This document shows, piece after piece, positions 37,433 to 45,071 of a DNA stretch of 64,000 bases (position 1 is the stretch's first letter; each line of letters starts with the position of its first letter). The stretch lies in the NCBI GenBank assembly GCA_021796535.1, contig JAKABW010000013.1:1-64000 (forward strand), written 5' to 3'. This DNA comes from Actinomycetes bacterium. GTDB taxonomy: Bacteria; Actinomycetota; Acidimicrobiia; Acidimicrobiales; Bog-793. The notes beneath the pieces were generated by a model. The model was given only the letters and a program-made list of their open reading frames with translations, was not told where the DNA came from and did no database searches. The position numbers were made by a program, and so were the translations under genes.

Positions 37433-38993
37433 TTATTTTTTCTGTCTCGGTGCCGGGATCTTCTTGCGATAAATTTAATTCCGGCATGCGGTGTCGAATT
37501 GCTCTTTTTACGGAGAGCACTGCTGCGCTCAATACGAGTATTTCAAGCAGCAAAAGTCTGAAGTTCCCTATCGTTGGGTTAAACGGAGCATGAATCAAAA
37601 AGGAAAAGTCCGGCCCCAACGTGCCGACGGCATTTCTTCTCAAAGATTCCATATAAGAAAAGACTCTTGCTATAAGGACGCACCACAACACAAAAAAGCT
37701 CAGTTTCTCCACTTGTTTTAAGGTGAAGAGCTTTTGATAGTTTCTGGATATCGTCTCTGCCGATAAAACCGGTATGCCGACGGCCACGGGGAGGCTGTCC
37801 CGCCCGGACCAGACAAATCCTATTTGATGCACCTGCGAAGAGGAAATTATGATGGGCATAATGACGGCCGTCGCTATCAGTGCCGACAGGGAATAGATAT
37901 CATGACGGTCTCCCAGGAACAGCGCAAGAATTATGAGAGAAATTATAATGCAGATGTAGATCAGATAACTGCCGAACGGAGACGAAGTGTCGCTCCAGCC
38001 GAAAACGCCTATTATCTGATGGATGAACTGCATGGATCTGCCGAATGCGATTTCCAAAACTTTCAGTTCCCTCATGGAATAAGGAACTTTTGTCCTGGAG
38101 TATAGATTGAGCGTGTTGAAGCTGAAAATCCAAACGGTGGCCAGTGCGCCGAATGCGGCAATTACGACCCCGGCCGTTTTGACATAGCGGGATTCCAGCA
38201 GTCGGAACAGGTTTCGGCGGGGAACGGACAATGCCAGCACTATCCCCGTCAGGAATAACCAGAAGGGCGACAGTCCGCGGATCAGTTCGAAGACGACGGA
38301 TGAGACAATAAAAATTGTCACCAGCGGTTTCGGAGGTCCGTCTTTGTACTGTCTCAGCATGATGGCTCCGGAAGTCCACGTGGCAAGCGCCGCGGAGGCT
38401 TCGAGTCCCGCGGGATTTACGACGCCGGCCAGAAACATCAGCAGCGGCGTCGCTCCCATGACGACGCCCGTCAGGATGATCGGAGATTGTGCATAGCGAA
38501 GACAGGCGGCCACGGCCAGGGCGACGAAAAGAGAGGAAAGCGCCGCGCTGGACAGGCGCATGAGATAGATTTCCAGCCGGTGCTCACCCAAAAGACTCGG
38601 CAGCCCCACAAAAAGGTAATACAGCGGGGGGTAACGGTCCACGTAAGTGAACGCGTCGGTGGGCGTCGAAGAGCCGTGGGGCAGCGGGGCACAGTCGGCG
38701 GACTGCTTTGGGTTGCGGTGGAAGCAAGTCGGTATATTTCTCGTTTTTGCGTAATATTGTGGGACCGATACTTTGCCGAAAGAGCTGTGAGAATTTCCCA
38801 CGAGCCGGCCGGTGAGTTCCCCTCTGGCAACGGCAACGGCTTTGATCACCTGTACCGGTTCGTCGGGGCCGCCAAAAAGGGGGGTGGCCAGACTCCAAAG
38901 AGCCGTCAACGCAAAGACAAGCAAAAAAGCGTATACGAAAGTTTTTTTGAAGTACCCCGGCTTTTTTGCGTCCAAGACTGTATTTTCGTTCAT
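37425..38993 (-). CDS. DUF2142 multi-spanning membrane protein
   Basis: A 522-residue polytopic membrane protein with about a dozen predicted helices. The region after the first helix reads PLFGGPDEPVQVIKAVAVARGEL, where the DEP motif is characteristic of DUF2142 and resembles the acidic motif of GT-C glycosyltransferases. An extracytoplasmic loop with four cysteines or more follows, then YVDRYPPLYYLFVG. The family occurs beside polysaccharide genes in actinobacteria; function unproven. It is the first gene of a three-gene overlapping operon and overlaps murE by eight bases. Confidence 0.8.
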   Translation of the reverse strand: MNENTVLDAKKPGYFKKTFVYAFLLVFALTALWSLATPLFGGPDEPVQVIKAVAVARGELTGRLVGNSHSSFGKVSVPQYYAKTRNIPTCFHRNPKQSADCAPLPHGSSTPTDAFTYVDRYPPLYYLFVGLPSLLGEHRLEIYLMRLSSAALSSLFVALAVAACLRYAQSPIILTGVVMGATPLLMFLAGVVNPAGLEASAALATWTSGAIMLRQYKDGPPKPLVTIFIVSSVVFELIRGLSPFWLFLTGIVLALSVPRRNLFRLLESRYVKTAGVVIAAFGALATVWIFSFNTLNLYSRTKVPYSMRELKVLEIAFGRSMQFIHQIIGVFGWSDTSSPFGSYLIYICIIISLIILALFLGDRHDIYSLSALIATAVIMPIIISSSQVHQIGFVWSGRDSLPVAVGIPVLSAETISRNYQKLFTLKQVEKLSFFVLWCVLIARVFSYMESLRRNAVGTLGPDFSFLIHAPFNPTIGNFRLLLLEILVLSAAVLSVKRAIRHRMPELNLSQEDPGTETEKING

Positions 38994-39104
38994 GGCTGGG
39001 CTCTGCTCATTCCGATGATTTCTTATTGTGTCTCTGTATTCCGGTTTTTTATGGCGGCTGTTTGTATAAGCCTATAGCCTAGCCTCAATCCGTCCGTGAT
39101 TGTA

Positions 39105-39245
39105 GACGGGTTGTGAGGCCGATATCAATTAAGCCCTTTTGCGACTCGGATAAGATCCGGAGACGGGCTCCCCGTGAGGCCGATATGGGTCAAGCCCGTT
39201 TGCCTGCCAAAGCCGCCGACGGGTTGCCTGTTTTGACAAATGACC
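39105..39245. repeat. Imperfect tandem repeat, period about 57 bases
   Basis: Three units begin with GACGGG at 39105, 39162 and 39218. Units one and two also share GTGAGGCCGATAT (39113-39125 and 39174-39186) followed by TCAA/TTAA and AAGCCC. The third is truncated. The units lie in the ~900-base gap between the DUF2142 gene and the sugar transporter. The rest of that gap holds the HxlR relic and no intact gene. Confidence 0.5.
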
Positions 39246-39429
39246 AAAGAAGCGGCCTTCTTACTGGTAATTCAAGCGCTTTTTTTATGCGGGGGGACTG
39301 CGGGGGAAAGAGCGGAAAGGCCGGTGAATCCCTTTGCGACTGCGCAACGGGCGGCTGAGCGATTATTAAGGAATGCAGAGAATTCTTTGCTGGATCCGTC
39401 CGGTTTGTCCCGTCGCGGACACGGTCGGT

Positions 39430-39562
39430 TTGGCCGATGTCGGTTTTTTGCCGTCCGGCGGCAAGGGTGCCGTTTTCGGCGGAGTGTCGTTCGGTTCGAA
39501 ACCGGTGCTTTTTTTGTTGCAAACGTGTCCAAAAGTTTTGTCGGCCGGAGGAGCGGATCGCC
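39430..39562 (-). pseudogene. Decayed C-terminal fragment of an HxlR-family regulator
   Basis: On the minus strand one frame reads ENGTLAAGRQKTDIGQTD, which aligns with KNGTFAAYRQKEMGIDEA at the end of the HxlR gene at 47314-47775. Nucleotide similarity extends from about 39562 to 39430 but needs frame changes. The DNA-binding part is missing. It is therefore a relic of a related gene. Confidence 0.5.
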
Positions 39563-39837
39563 TTGCTTCGCCGTTTTATGTATTGCGGGCACTTTCAAAA
39601 AATGTATACCGGCTTTCCGTTTTTGGTTCAAAAGCCGCAGTTTGACCCATTTGGCATCCGTACTTTTTGTGCCGCCGTCGCTTGGGGGGGAACCATTTCA
39701 TTTTTGGCGGGTACAAAGGCATCCGAATTAAAAAATGTCCATTCCAAGCAGGAATAACACTCTTTTTTTTCAAATATTTGTCATTTATGTATTTCGGTAT
39801 TTGCCGTTGGAGAGGAACTCCCAGCTTATACGGTATA

Positions 39838-39897
39838 TATGAATATCTATGCATAATAATATAACGCACAGTTCATCTGTTTATGAATATGTATGCA
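39838..39897 (+). promoter_or_regulatory. Direct repeats upstream of the sugar ABC operon
   Basis: TATGAATATCTATGCA (39838-39853) and TATGAATATGTATGCA (39882-39897) differ at one base and start 44 bases apart, about four helical turns, so both would face the same side of the DNA. They lie 63-122 bases before the ATPase start and look like a pair of regulator sites. No regulator gene is adjacent. Confidence 0.45.
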
Positions 39898-39959
39898 ATA
39901 TCAGTTTACTTTGGATCCGTATTATCTCAGGGCAGATGCTTACGGCAAGAGAGGTAAAT

Positions 39960-41123
39960 ATGGCAAAGATAGTACTGAAGAACGTCAAGAAGCAATACGG
40001 CAAAAAGGATGCGGCAGCCATGGAGGATGTCTCTCTTGTCGTGGGCGAGGGAGAGTTTCTGGTGCTGCTCGGGCCTTCCGGATGCGGCAAGACGACGCTG
40101 TTGCGGATACTGGCCGGCTTGGAGGATCCGACGGCGGGGGAAATCTGGTTTGATGACCGGCTGGTAAATGAAGAACCGCCGGATCTTCGAAGTGTGGGTA
40201 TGGTTTTCCAGAATTACGCACTCTATCCCCACATGACGGTCTTCGAGAACATGGCATTCGGGCTGAGGGCCAGAGGTGTTCCAAAACAGGTCATCAAACA
40301 GACGGTTCACGATATGGTTGCGCTTCTCGGATTGGAAGGCGTGACGGACCACCGACCAAAGCAACTTTCCGGCGGACAGCGCCAGCGGGTCGCTCTCGGC
40401 AGAGCGCTTGTGCGGGACCCGGAGCTCTTCTTGATGGATGAGCCTCTTTCCAACCTGGATGCCAACCTGCGCGAGCAGATGAGGATGGAGCTTGCCAGGA
40501 TCCACGGACAGTTAAAAGTTACGACGGTCTATGTCACCCATGATCAAAGCGAAGCATTGACGTTGGCCGATCGCATAGTCGTGATGAACGGGGGACACGT
40601 CAAACAGGTGGGTACGCCCGGCGAGATCTATACCAGTCCGGCCGATACTTTTGTGGCCGGATTTGTCGGGTCGCCGGGCATGAACTTGTGGAAGCTCGAG
40701 TGGGAGGAGACCGAAGACGGCATATCGTTGGGAGACGGCGCACTTCTGCTTCCCCGCTCGTTCTTACCGGTTCTGGCCACGCTTCCCCGGACGGTTATAG
40801 TGGGGATCCGGCCCGAGCATTTGGAGCTGTCGTTTGGCAAAACAGACGTGAAAGTGGTCTGTCGGGCGGAATTCTTCGAAAATCTGGGCAGTCATACACA
40901 GTTGCACGCCGGTCTTGTCACTTCGGGAGCGGACTATGTGAACACGGATTCGCCGCGGCTCGTGGCGCGTCTCGACTCCGACGCATTTATCGATGCGGGC
41001 GAGCGGGTGACGCTGACCGCTCCGGCAAGTGCGATCAATCTGTTCGATGCCGAAACGGGAATCCGGGTGCAAACCGACGGAGCTTCGTATTTCGACCAGA
41101 CGGACAGGTGGGCGCTGACATGA
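39960..41123 (+). CDS. Sugar ABC transporter ATPase (MalK/UgpC-like)
   Basis: A 387-residue carbohydrate-importer ATPase. Walker A GPSGCGKTT, Q-loop in MVFQNYALYPHM, signature LSGGQRQRVALGRAL, Walker B LFLMDEPLSNLD, and a C-terminal regulatory TOBE region with GIRPEHLEL are all present. The chosen ATG has GAGAGG eight bases ahead; the frame stays open upstream to 39849 but that part lacks similarity and overlaps the direct repeats. The stop overlaps the permease start (ATGA). Substrate is unknown; oligosaccharides or glycerol phosphate are typical. Confidence 0.92.
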   Translation: MAKIVLKNVKKQYGKKDAAAMEDVSLVVGEGEFLVLLGPSGCGKTTLLRILAGLEDPTAGEIWFDDRLVNEEPPDLRSVGMVFQNYALYPHMTVFENMAFGLRARGVPKQVIKQTVHDMVALLGLEGVTDHRPKQLSGGQRQRVALGRALVRDPELFLMDEPLSNLDANLREQMRMELARIHGQLKVTTVYVTHDQSEALTLADRIVVMNGGHVKQVGTPGEIYTSPADTFVAGFVGSPGMNLWKLEWEETEDGISLGDGALLLPRSFLPVLATLPRTVIVGIRPEHLELSFGKTDVKVVCRAEFFENLGSHTQLHAGLVTSGADYVNTDSPRLVARLDSDAFIDAGERVTLTAPASAINLFDAETGIRVQTDGASYFDQTDRWALT

Positions 41124-42142
41124 CAATAACCACCGCCGGCACTTCGCATGAAGGCCGTACCGTATATACCGCATCCGGTGAATACACCGGCAAGACATCT
41201 GTCAAAAGCCGAAGACGGAGTATCCTCCCCGTCCGGTTTCACCGCCTTCGGGACCGGCTGATCGCCTACGGTCTTATGTTGCCCGCCACTTCCGTATTCG
41301 TGATGTTCTTCTACGTCCCGGCGGCGTACATGCTCTACATCTCGTTCTTTCATTGGGGCGTGCTTTCTTCGGCAACCAACTTCGTCGGGCTTGCCAATTT
41401 CCGCACTCTGTTAAACCAACCCCTGTTTTTGCATTCGCTGCTGACCTCCCTTTACTACACCCTGGTAATGATTCCCGCCACTGTGCTGCTTTCTTTGGGG
41501 ATCGCCCTTCTGCTGAAAGAGGCAATCACTCGCCGTAAGCGCGGCGCCGGCATTTGGCGCGGCGCCGTGTTTCTTCCTCATGTCACACCCGTCCTTGCCA
41601 CCTCCATCATCTGGGTTTGGATTTTCAATCCGCAGTTCGGGCTGGCCAATTTCGTCCTCACTCATTTGGGGTTGCCGGCACTCGGTTGGTTGGAGAGCGT
41701 TCACTGGGCACTGCCCGCGGTCATCATCGACAGTCTCTGGCATTCGCTCGGACTGTATGTCATTATATTCTTGGCCGGACTCTCCACGGTTCCGCGGGAC
41801 CTGCTGGAAGTGGCCCGGCTGGATGGCGCCAAGAAGTACTATACGTTTCGTCGGATAATCTGGCCTCTCATCTCTCCCACCACCTTCTTCGTCACGCTGC
41901 TGGCTACGATCAACAGCTGGCAGGCGTTCTCTCAGATATATGCGATGACCGGAGGGCCTCACGGCGGTGCCGGCGGACCTGCTTATGCAACGACCACGGA
42001 TGCTCTTTTGGTCTACCAGACAGCGTTTGTTTACGAGCACTTTTCTCTTGCGGCAGCGATGAGCGTGGTTCTCTTTGGCATCATCATGACCCTGACGCTC
42101 ATACAGAAATGGATATCGGACCGTATCGTATTTTACCGCTGA
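41120..42142 (+). CDS. Sugar ABC transporter permease (MalF/UgpA-like)
   Basis: A 340-residue permease with six predicted helices. The EAA loop reads EVARLDGAKKYYTFRRIIWP, the contact site for the ATPase. The ATG overlaps the stop of the ATPase gene in an ATGA arrangement; the reading frame is open further upstream inside the ATPase gene, but that stretch is out of frame with it and not credible as protein. The second permease begins 19 bases after the stop. Confidence 0.9.
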   Translation: MTITTAGTSHEGRTVYTASGEYTGKTSVKSRRRSILPVRFHRLRDRLIAYGLMLPATSVFVMFFYVPAAYMLYISFFHWGVLSSATNFVGLANFRTLLNQPLFLHSLLTSLYYTLVMIPATVLLSLGIALLLKEAITRRKRGAGIWRGAVFLPHVTPVLATSIIWVWIFNPQFGLANFVLTHLGLPALGWLESVHWALPAVIIDSLWHSLGLYVIIFLAGLSTVPRDLLEVARLDGAKKYYTFRRIIWPLISPTTFFVTLLATINSWQAFSQIYAMTGGPHGGAGGPAYATTTDALLVYQTAFVYEHFSLAAAMSVVLFGIIMTLTLIQKWISDRIVFYR

Positions 42143-42161
42143 GGTTGAGGAGAAATAAATC

Positions 42162-43085
42162 ATGAAAGTCAGCACACAAGACAGAGCAAATGTTGGACAA
42201 GCCGCAGAAAGGGCAGGGACGGGTATGGCGAAATCGGCTGTGGGAAAAAGCGTGACGGGATTCGGCCGGCGAACGGGAAAGATCGTTCATCAGATTGCGA
42301 TGGTGGCCGTTGCCGTTCTCTTTGCGTTTCCTCTCTATTGGGTGGTGGTTACCGCTTTCAACACCCACGGGGGCGTATATTCGATCCCTCCCAACTTCAT
42401 ACCGGCGTTTCATACCGGGGCTTTTACCTACGTGCTTACCCATACCCACTGGCTGCGCTACATGGCCAATACGGTGTTCATCGCCGTCAGTACCGTGTTG
42501 CTGGTGATACTCACTTCTGCGATGGCCGGTTATGCCTTGTCCGAACTGAAGTTCAGGGGATCAAATCTGTTTTTTCTCATGGTGATCGGTGTGATGATGC
42601 TTCCCACCCAGGCTCTGTTGGTGCCCCAGTACTCGATCGCCTTGCACCTGCATCTGCTCAATACTTATGCAATTCAAATACTTCCGTTCGCCGCAAGCAC
42701 GTTCGGCGTTTTCTTGTTCCGGCAGTTCTTCAAAGGGTTGCCGCGGGAATACTGGGAAGCAGCGCGTCTCGACGGGGTGGGACACCTGAGATATATCAGA
42801 AAAGTAGCCATGCCCCTGGCAAGGCCGGCAGTGGTTACCACGGCGCTGCTTACGTTCATCATATCGTGGAATCAATTCCAGTGGCCTCTCATCATGACCC
42901 AGTCCCATGCGATACAGCCGATTGAGGTCGCTCTCGCCCACTATATGCAGACTTTCCAAGCGAACTGGCGCAAGCTTACTTCAGCTGTCGTGCTGGCACT
43001 TGCCCCTATCGTGATTCTCTTTCTGATTCTCCAGCGTCATATTGTCGCGGGCGTTGCAGGCCGGAATAGCGGGGTGAACCAGTGA
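42162..43085 (+). CDS. Sugar ABC transporter permease (MalG/UgpE-like)
   Basis: A 307-residue partner permease with six helices after a ~45-residue polar N terminus. The EAA loop reads EAARLDGVGHLRYIRKVAMP. GAGGAG lies ten bases ahead of the start. With the first permease it forms the channel; its C terminus is 79 bases from the binding-protein gene. Confidence 0.92.
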   Translation: MKVSTQDRANVGQAAERAGTGMAKSAVGKSVTGFGRRTGKIVHQIAMVAVAVLFAFPLYWVVVTAFNTHGGVYSIPPNFIPAFHTGAFTYVLTHTHWLRYMANTVFIAVSTVLLVILTSAMAGYALSELKFRGSNLFFLMVIGVMMLPTQALLVPQYSIALHLHLLNTYAIQILPFAASTFGVFLFRQFFKGLPREYWEAARLDGVGHLRYIRKVAMPLARPAVVTTALLTFIISWNQFQWPLIMTQSHAIQPIEVALAHYMQTFQANWRKLTSAVVLALAPIVILFLILQRHIVAGVAGRNSGVNQ

Positions 43086-43117
43086 CAGATTTGTGATCAC
43101 GGCAGTACACCAAAGCA

Positions 43118-43130
43118 ATACAAATTGTAT
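43118..43130. promoter_or_regulatory. Palindrome ahead of the binding-protein gene
   Basis: ATACAA and TTGTAT surround a single A in the gap between permease and binding-protein genes. It may be an operator or a processing hairpin that raises binding-protein expression. Confidence 0.25.
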
Positions 43131-43164
43131 CCAAATAAACTGATAAAAAGGAGAAGTAATAAGC

Positions 43165-44589
43165 ATGACTAAGTTGAAAAGTAACGGCAAGTTGCTGAAT
43201 TACAGTAAGAGTGGCAACTTCTTCCAAGCGGTGAAATCTTATATGAAGGCACCCCTGAACCCGGGAGGGAAAGGTCATTCCGGCCGGAGAGGCCACAGGG
43301 GATCCCTGGGGCTGGTTCTGGCGGCAGCGGTAAGCATCATACTGGCCGTGGCCGGCCCGTCTTTTGCAGACTCCGCCCCCGTCGCGAAGGTGAAGCACGT
43401 GAACGTGCAAGACGTAGTGCTTTGGGAATCTCACAACGGCCCGCCTGTCGGTACAGAAATGAGTGTTTTGGTGGCGAAGTTTGATGCCACCCACAAGAAC
43501 ATCCACGTGAGCATCAATGTCACCAAGGCTTCCACCAAACTGGCGGCGGCCCTGGCAGCCGGCGACCCGCCCATACTTGCTGAGATCAGCCACTACGACG
43601 GCCTGTATGTCAAAGCCGGCGCGTTGGTGTCGTGGAACAGCTTCATGAAGGGCAGCTCGGACGTGAACCAAAATAACTTCCTGCCGTCCGTATGGAAGAA
43701 CGGCGAAGTAAACGGGCAGCATTACCGCTTGCAGGCGAATGCCAAGTTTTCTATCGTCGATTACAACAAGAAGCTCTTTGCGAAAGCGGGCATTACTTCG
43801 CCGCCAGCGACGTGGAGCCAGCTTGCCACAGATGCGGCCAAGCTAAAGAAACTGGGCAAAGGGATTATCCCGATCGGATGGAAGGACTCCTCGTCTCACA
43901 TCCTTCCGGCATTTGCCAGCAACGGAGGCACATGGCTGAAGGGAAGCATGAGCGTCGGCAATGCAGTCGATTTCAACACTCCCGCCGGAGTGAAGACTTT
44001 CTCTTACTTCCGCAATCTGTATGCCCGCGGTGAACTGATTCTTGCGCACGGCACAACATTGCGCGAGGACTTGGCGGCAGGCAAATTGGCCATGATCGAC
44101 GGCACCTCCGCAGGTTATCAGAAGACGCTCACCGCTGTCGGCGGCAAGTTTCCCGTGGGAGCTTTTGTCGAGCCCGCCGGTTCCACCGGTCATGCTTACA
44201 ACATGACCCAAGGTCTTGGCTTTGTTCTGCCGAGGGGTCACACCCACGCTCAGGACGAAGCCGCATGGACTTTCGTGCAGTGGTGGTTTGAGCCAGCTCA
44301 GCAAGTGGCCTGGGCCAAAGCGACGGGATATCCGCCGGAGACGCGTGGGGGGATTGCCGCAATGCCCGCATCCTTCCTCGCGAGTCACCCGGGCGAGGTG
44401 GCCACGATCCGTGCGGCTTCATCCCCGTACACCTACCCGAGGCCGGTAAGCGACAGCTACAAAGAGGTGCAGTCCTCTCTCGACGCGACCTTCTATGACA
44501 TCGTGACCGGGAAGGAGACCGTCTCCGCCGGGCTTTCCAGCTTGGACAAGAGCGGGAACTCTTACATGAGCGGCGCCAGCAAGTTGTAG
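43165..44589 (+). CDS. Sugar ABC transporter substrate-binding protein (UgpB-like)
   Basis: A 474-residue family 1 extracellular solute-binding protein. A long basic N terminus (~46 residues) precedes a hydrophobic helix (about 47-66) ending AGPSFADSAP, a plausible signal-peptidase site; there is no lipobox cysteine, unlike most Gram-positive binding proteins, so it would be released or held by other means. The mature part starts VVLWESHNGPPVG and contains QANAKFSIVDYNKKLF and the late PQ-like WFEPAQQVAWAKATGYPP, all typical of UgpB/MalE relatives. A strong AGGAG precedes the start. An internal ATG could shorten the N terminus. Confidence 0.88.
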   Translation: MTKLKSNGKLLNYSKSGNFFQAVKSYMKAPLNPGGKGHSGRRGHRGSLGLVLAAAVSIILAVAGPSFADSAPVAKVKHVNVQDVVLWESHNGPPVGTEMSVLVAKFDATHKNIHVSINVTKASTKLAAALAAGDPPILAEISHYDGLYVKAGALVSWNSFMKGSSDVNQNNFLPSVWKNGEVNGQHYRLQANAKFSIVDYNKKLFAKAGITSPPATWSQLATDAAKLKKLGKGIIPIGWKDSSSHILPAFASNGGTWLKGSMSVGNAVDFNTPAGVKTFSYFRNLYARGELILAHGTTLREDLAAGKLAMIDGTSAGYQKTLTAVGGKFPVGAFVEPAGSTGHAYNMTQGLGFVLPRGHTHAQDEAAWTFVQWWFEPAQQVAWAKATGYPPETRGGIAAMPASFLASHPGEVATIRAASSPYTYPRPVSDSYKEVQSSLDATFYDIVTGKETVSAGLSSLDKSGNSYMSGASKL

Positions 44590-45071
44590 GCCGCAGGCGG
44601 GCTTGAGCGGGCTGCATATGTTGCCGAAAGATTTGCGGAACGGCACATATCGGCCCGCCGGGCCGTTGGAATTGTCGGCGGGAGACCCGGTTGCAGCGTA
44701 CCGGGCGACCCCGAAGTGCAAGAGAGTTGTTTGATTGAAGGATGTCGGTTCCGGTATCGAAGGCAAGCCGTGGGAATTTCTTGGAGCACCCTGCAGTGCG
44801 CTCCCCGGTTGCGGCGATACCGGAACTGTCCGTCGGGTTTCGTTGCGGCGGCCGGCGGACATTTCCCCCCGCCGATGCTTTCGGAATCCACGGCGACAGA
44901 GATTCCGGAGGAGACGGCCTCGGATCGGCCGCAGCCCGGATGACGCCCGGCAAGTGTATGGACGGTAACGTCGGCACCGGTCCGTCCGTTGGCGGAACCC
45001 GTGCACTGTGTGGTTTTAGTAAATAAGATGCAATAATTTGAAAAAAAAGAAAGTCGGAGCGGTCCGGTAAA
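44590..45071. other. Intergenic region with possible RNA structure
   Basis: About 480 bases without a gene I can support; open frames on both strands look random. CGGCCC (44651-44656) and GGGCCG (44660-44665) form a short stem that may end the transporter transcript. GTTCCGGTATCG (44748-44759) is perfectly complementary to CGATACCGGAAC (44815-44826), and within that loop GGAGC and GCTCC can pair again, giving a nested ~80-base structure. Confidence 0.4.

Noticed and set aside
39105-39245. Tandem units considered as a CRISPR array
   Set aside because: Only two full, imperfect copies, no regular spacers and no cas genes.
39492-39504. CGGTTCGAAACCG, resembling a tRNA T-arm
   Set aside because: No acceptor stem, anticodon arm or D-arm could be built around it; it falls in the HxlR relic.
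40688-41119. Upstream extension of the first sugar permease frame
   Set aside because: It runs inside the ATPase gene in another frame and lacks membrane or family features; the ATGA overlap at 41120 gives a normal permease start.
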